Positions 61,456-64,000 of a DNA stretch of 64,000 bases are shown here, in pieces. Position 1 is the stretch's first letter. Each line of letters starts with the position of its first letter. A program made the translations under genes and the position numbers. The stretch spans positions 124,001 to 188,000 of the forward strand of contig NZ_JAHVJO010000001.1 of NCBI RefSeq assembly GCF_019801215.1, in the 5' to 3' direction. This DNA comes from Fictibacillus nanhaiensis (GTDB lineage: Bacteria > Bacillota > Bacilli > Bacillales > Fictibacillaceae). The notes under the pieces are model-generated. The model was not told where the DNA came from, did no database searches, and worked only from the letters and a program-made list of their open reading frames with translations.

Positions 61456-62772
61456 ATGCTAACGAAACATGAACAAATATTAAAGCACATTATAGAGCTT
61501 GAAGTCGGATCCAAAATATCCGTCCGTCAAATAGCTAAAGACTTGACCGTTAGTGAAGGAACCGCTTATCGAGCGATTAAAGAGGCCGAAAACCAAGGAA
61601 TTGTCAGCACGATTGAACGTGTGGGAACGATACGTATAGAAAGACAAGCGAAGAGTAATATTGAGAAGCTTACATTTGCTGAAGTCGTTAATATCGTGGA
61701 AGGACAAGTACTTGGCGGACGAGCGGGACTTCATAAGACTCTCCATAAATTCGTAATCGGCGCAATGAAACTTGAAGCAATGATGCGTTATGTTGATGCA
61801 GGAAGTTTATTAATTGTCGGAAACCGTGTAAATGCTCATGAGTTAGGATTAAAAGCAGGAAGTGCAATCCTCGTTACTGGTGGATTTGATACAGAAGAAG
61901 AAGTTAAGCGGTTAGCAGATGAACTGGAGCTTCCGGTTATTTCTACAAGCTACGATACATTCACGGTAGCAACAATGATTAATAAAGCTATTCATGACAG
62001 ATTGATCAAAAAAGATATTGTACTAGCTTCAGATATTCTTATACCTATAGATGAAACCCACTACCTTTTTCAGAACGATTCAGTAAAAAGGTGGCACGAT
62101 TTAAATCAAGAGACGATGCATAGCCGATATCCTGTAGTCGACCAGTCAAATCGTGTTACAGGTGTTGTGACGTCCAAAGATATTATTGGAGTTCCGGTTA
62201 ATACGCAAGTTGAAAAAGTGATGACCCGTTCACCGCTTACGGCAACAGAAAGAACATCCGTTGCTGCGTGCGCACATATGATGATATGGGAAGGAATCGA
62301 ACTGCTTCCTGTAATAGGCTCATCTCATAAGTTAATCGGCATTTTAACAAGACAAGATGTATTGAAGGCTATGCAGATGATGCAGAAGCAGCCTCAAGTT
62401 GGGGCAACCTTTGATGATCTTATAACAACTGAACTTAAAGAACAGAAGGCTGAAAACGAGATAACATTTTCTTGTAAAATTACACCACAAATGACGAATC
62501 ATCTTGGAACTGTTTCATATGGCGTACTGATGACTCTAGTCACAGAAACGGCACGCAAAGCTTTACGAAGAATTAAAAAAGGCGATCTTGTCGTTGAAAA
62601 CGTAACTTTTTATTATATAAAGCCTGTTCAAATCGAAAGTGAGATTGAGTTCGTTCCAAGAGTATTAGAAGTAAGCCGTAAATTTGGAAAAGTAGATGTA
62701 GAAATACATCATGATGGAAAAATTGTTGGTAAAGCGATGATGATGGCGCAATTGATTGATCACCGATCATAA
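61456..62772 (+). CDS. ytoI: CBS-DRTGG-hotdog regulatory protein YtoI
   Basis: 438 aa. Four parts in order: GntR-like winged helix (~5-65, SVRQIAKDLTVSEGTAYRAI), DRTGG domain (~75-185, AGSLLIVGNRVNAHE), two CBS motifs (~195-310, YPVVDQSNRVTGVVTSKDI and ELLPVIGSSHKLIGILTRQD), and a 4HBT hotdog thioesterase-like domain (~325-435). This plan suggests a DNA-binding sensor of adenine nucleotides and an acyl-thioester; targets are unknown. ATG 61456 has GGTGA 5 bp upstream; GTG 61447 is possible. Confidence 0.9.
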   Translation: MLTKHEQILKHIIELEVGSKISVRQIAKDLTVSEGTAYRAIKEAENQGIVSTIERVGTIRIERQAKSNIEKLTFAEVVNIVEGQVLGGRAGLHKTLHKFVIGAMKLEAMMRYVDAGSLLIVGNRVNAHELGLKAGSAILVTGGFDTEEEVKRLADELELPVISTSYDTFTVATMINKAIHDRLIKKDIVLASDILIPIDETHYLFQNDSVKRWHDLNQETMHSRYPVVDQSNRVTGVVTSKDIIGVPVNTQVEKVMTRSPLTATERTSVAACAHMMIWEGIELLPVIGSSHKLIGILTRQDVLKAMQMMQKQPQVGATFDDLITTELKEQKAENEITFSCKITPQMTNHLGTVSYGVLMTLVTETARKALRRIKKGDLVVENVTFYYIKPVQIESEIEFVPRVLEVSRKFGKVDVEIHHDGKIVGKAMMMAQLIDHRS

Positions 62773-62778
62773 ACGAAG

Positions 62779-62803
62779 AAAAGTCCCGTTTAGGGACTTT
62801 TTA
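62779..62803. terminator. Bidirectional terminator
   Basis: AAAAGTCCC (62779-62787), GTTTA, GGGACTTTT (62793-62801); convergent ytoI and ytpI. Confidence 0.9.
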
Positions 62804-62810
62804 TCACTGC

Positions 62811-63110
62811 CTATTCGTTTTTATGGGCTTCGTCTCTTGCTAGAGTAAGGAAGTGCTTATACATCTTCCATCCCATCCATAATAAAACGATGCCGTACGC
62901 TAAAAAGATAATTCCAACCCAGAGCTGTACTCGCCCTTCGACTGTAGATAGTTCATTTAACCCAAAAGAAGCCAAGAATGCTCCGAGAGCCATCTTTGCT
63001 TTTGTTCCTGTCCAGCGTTTATAAAAAGGCTCTTTCGCACGTACTTCACGAACTTTATAAAACACATAAAGAGCAAAAGAAAGTATAATAATGATAATAA
63101 AAATCGGCAT
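62811..63110 (-). CDS. ytpI: YtpI-like membrane protein
   Basis: 99 aa (B. subtilis YtpI ~100). Three hydrophobic segments: ~2-17 (IFIIIIILSFALYVFY), ~40-55 and ~62-80 (LWVGIIFLAYGIVLLWMGW). A basic loop AKEPFYKRWTGTKAKMALG sits between the first two. Family function unknown. The location between ytoI and nrnA is the same as in B. subtilis, which supports the call more than any motif. Weak ribosome site (GGGGGAATTTTG). Confidence 0.82.
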   Translation of the reverse strand: MPIFIIIIILSFALYVFYKVREVRAKEPFYKRWTGTKAKMALGAFLASFGLNELSTVEGRVQLWVGIIFLAYGIVLLWMGWKMYKHFLTLARDEAHKNE

Positions 63111-63196
63111 TACAAAATTCCCCCAAGTATTTACTCCACTATATTGTAAACGTTTAAAATTAGAATTGCCACAACGATGATCAAAAGGAGTCTATT

Positions 63197-64000
63197 ATGA
63201 AAGAGGAAATTTTAAATAAAATAAAAGAACATGAACGAATTATTATTCATCGCCATGTTAGGCCAGATCCAGATGCGTTAGGTTCTCAAGGAGGATTAGC
63301 TCGTATTATACGTGCAAGTTTTCCTGATAAAGAGGTCTATACCGTTGGTGAAGAAGATCCAAGCCTTGTTTTTTTAAATAAGATGGATACGATTGAAGAC
63401 TTTATGTATGAAGGTGCATTAGTAATTATTTGTGATACGGCCAATTCTCCTCGTATTAGTGATCAACGGTACTCATTAGGAAAGAGGGTCATCAAAATAG
63501 ATCATCATCCAAATGAAGATCCGTATGGAGATGTCATATGGGTGGATACAACCGCTAGTTCAACAAGTGAGATGATCATGGATTTTTACTTATTTGGCAA
63601 GGATAAAGGTCTGATGCTTGACGCGCAAGCCGCTAGACTTTTATATGCGGGTATAATCGGTGATACAGGTCGTTTTTTATTTTCAAATACAACAGAAAAG
63701 ACACACCGTTTTGCAGCACATTTATTAGATACTGGGTTTTCGCCTTCTGAGATTCATGAAAGTCTATATAAAATTTCAGAAAAACTTGTACGATTAAATG
63801 GTTATGTACTTCAGCACTTTTCTATCTTAGATGATTGTGTAGGTTATATTCATCTAACAGCGGAAACCTTAAAAGAATTTAATGCGAGTCCAAGTGAAGC
63901 ATCGCTCTTAGTAAATTCATTCGCGCACGTCGAAGGATTACTAAGCTGGGTTTTCTTTGTGGATGAGCCTGATCAAATTCGAGTGAGACTTCGTTCTAAA
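63197..64000 (+). CDS. nrnA: Bifunctional oligoribonuclease/pAp phosphatase NrnA, N-terminal part
   Basis: 268 codons are present; the gene runs off the window (full length ~313). DHH-family phosphoesterase that degrades nano-RNA and 3'-phosphoadenosine 5'-phosphate. Motifs: IIHRHVRPDPDALGSQ (~17), ICDTANSPR (~80), IDHHPNEDPYG (DHH, ~101), GIIGDTGRF (~153). The DHHA1 domain starts near residue 210 and its RNA-binding GGHxxAAG loop lies outside. AAAGGAG precedes ATG 63197. Divergent from ytpI. Confidence 0.94.
   Translation, partial: MKEEILNKIKEHERIIIHRHVRPDPDALGSQGGLARIIRASFPDKEVYTVGEEDPSLVFLNKMDTIEDFMYEGALVIICDTANSPRISDQRYSLGKRVIKIDHHPNEDPYGDVIWVDTTASSTSEMIMDFYLFGKDKGLMLDAQAARLLYAGIIGDTGRFLFSNTTEKTHRFAAHLLDTGFSPSEIHESLYKISEKLVRLNGYVLQHFSILDDCVGYIHLTAETLKEFNASPSEASLLVNSFAHVEGLLSWVFFVDEPDQIRVRLRSK

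Overview
The window is a gene-dense, low-GC, Gram-positive chromosome segment from an endospore-forming member of the Bacillaceae. The evidence is an alpha/beta small acid-soluble spore protein gene (44180), the spore-associated ytfJ, ezrA, refZ, sftA, ccpA, the acuABC/acsA pair, a tyrosine T-box, strong AGGAGG ribosome sites and frequent GTG/TTG starts. Gene order largely follows the ytnP-to-nrnA part of the Bacillus subtilis chromosome. Several differences (a que cluster, a 717-aa FtsA-like ATPase, methionine gamma-lyase, no ytpR, no braB) point to a less-studied genus. A Fictibacillus-type organism is possible, but I cannot prove the genus from sequence alone. I saw no rRNA, tRNA, insertion sequence, prophage or CRISPR array.

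Layout. 1-6.3 kb: end of a metallo-beta-lactamase lactonase, a membrane-anchored unknown, a YtzB-like protein, then a preQ1 riboswitch driving queD-queE-queC, an M42 aminopeptidase, a DUF84 phosphatase and an MltG-like lytic transglycosylase. 6.3-19.6 kb: chemoreceptor (-), EIIC-like membrane protein, ytpP, a separate queF, ytpQ, sftA, nicotinate phosphoribosyltransferase, murC, ampS (-) and the ytxGHJ stress operon with recognisable SigH and SigB promoters. 19.6-30 kb: FtsA-like ATPase (-), aroA, ccpA, mtnN, a tandem-repeat intergenic region, then acuCBA (-) divergent from acsA around a cre site. 29.5-41.5 kb: class A penicillin-binding protein (-), T-box-tyrS, aldo-keto reductase, rpsD (-) with a structured leader, megL, free-methionine-sulfoxide reductase (-), refZ, hisJ (-), ezrA. 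41.6-53 kb: nifZ-thiI, ssp, acyl-CoA synthetase, ytcJ, NAD kinase (-), ytfIJ, tpx, ytxK, ackA. 53-64 kb: a degenerate Bacillales-type intergenic repeat, GNAT-EcsC-moaB, a small unknown (-), argGH behind ARG boxes, a 53-aa protein, ald, ytkL, a 69-aa membrane protein, ytoI, ytpI (-) and the start of nrnA.

How the genes work together. Three themes stand out. First, carbon overflow and acetate: ccpA lies in the window with cre-like sites at acsA/acuA, megL, ackA and inside the mbcS-like gene, so acetate activation, acetate kinase and methionine breakdown look like one CcpA-linked set. Second, envelope growth and division: murC, the penicillin-binding protein, the MltG-like protein, ezrA, refZ, sftA and the FtsA-like ATPase. 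Third, queuosine: the synthesis genes are split, with only the queDEC part showing a preQ1 riboswitch.

Most of the window is conserved housekeeping DNA. The least explained items are the FtsA-like protein with its beta-grasp-like C-terminal half, the 20-bp triple repeat at 25061-25110, two terminator hairpins whose 3' arms contain the next gene's ribosome site, and a duplicated short motif in the SftA linker. All family calls were made by eye from sequence; no database search was run.
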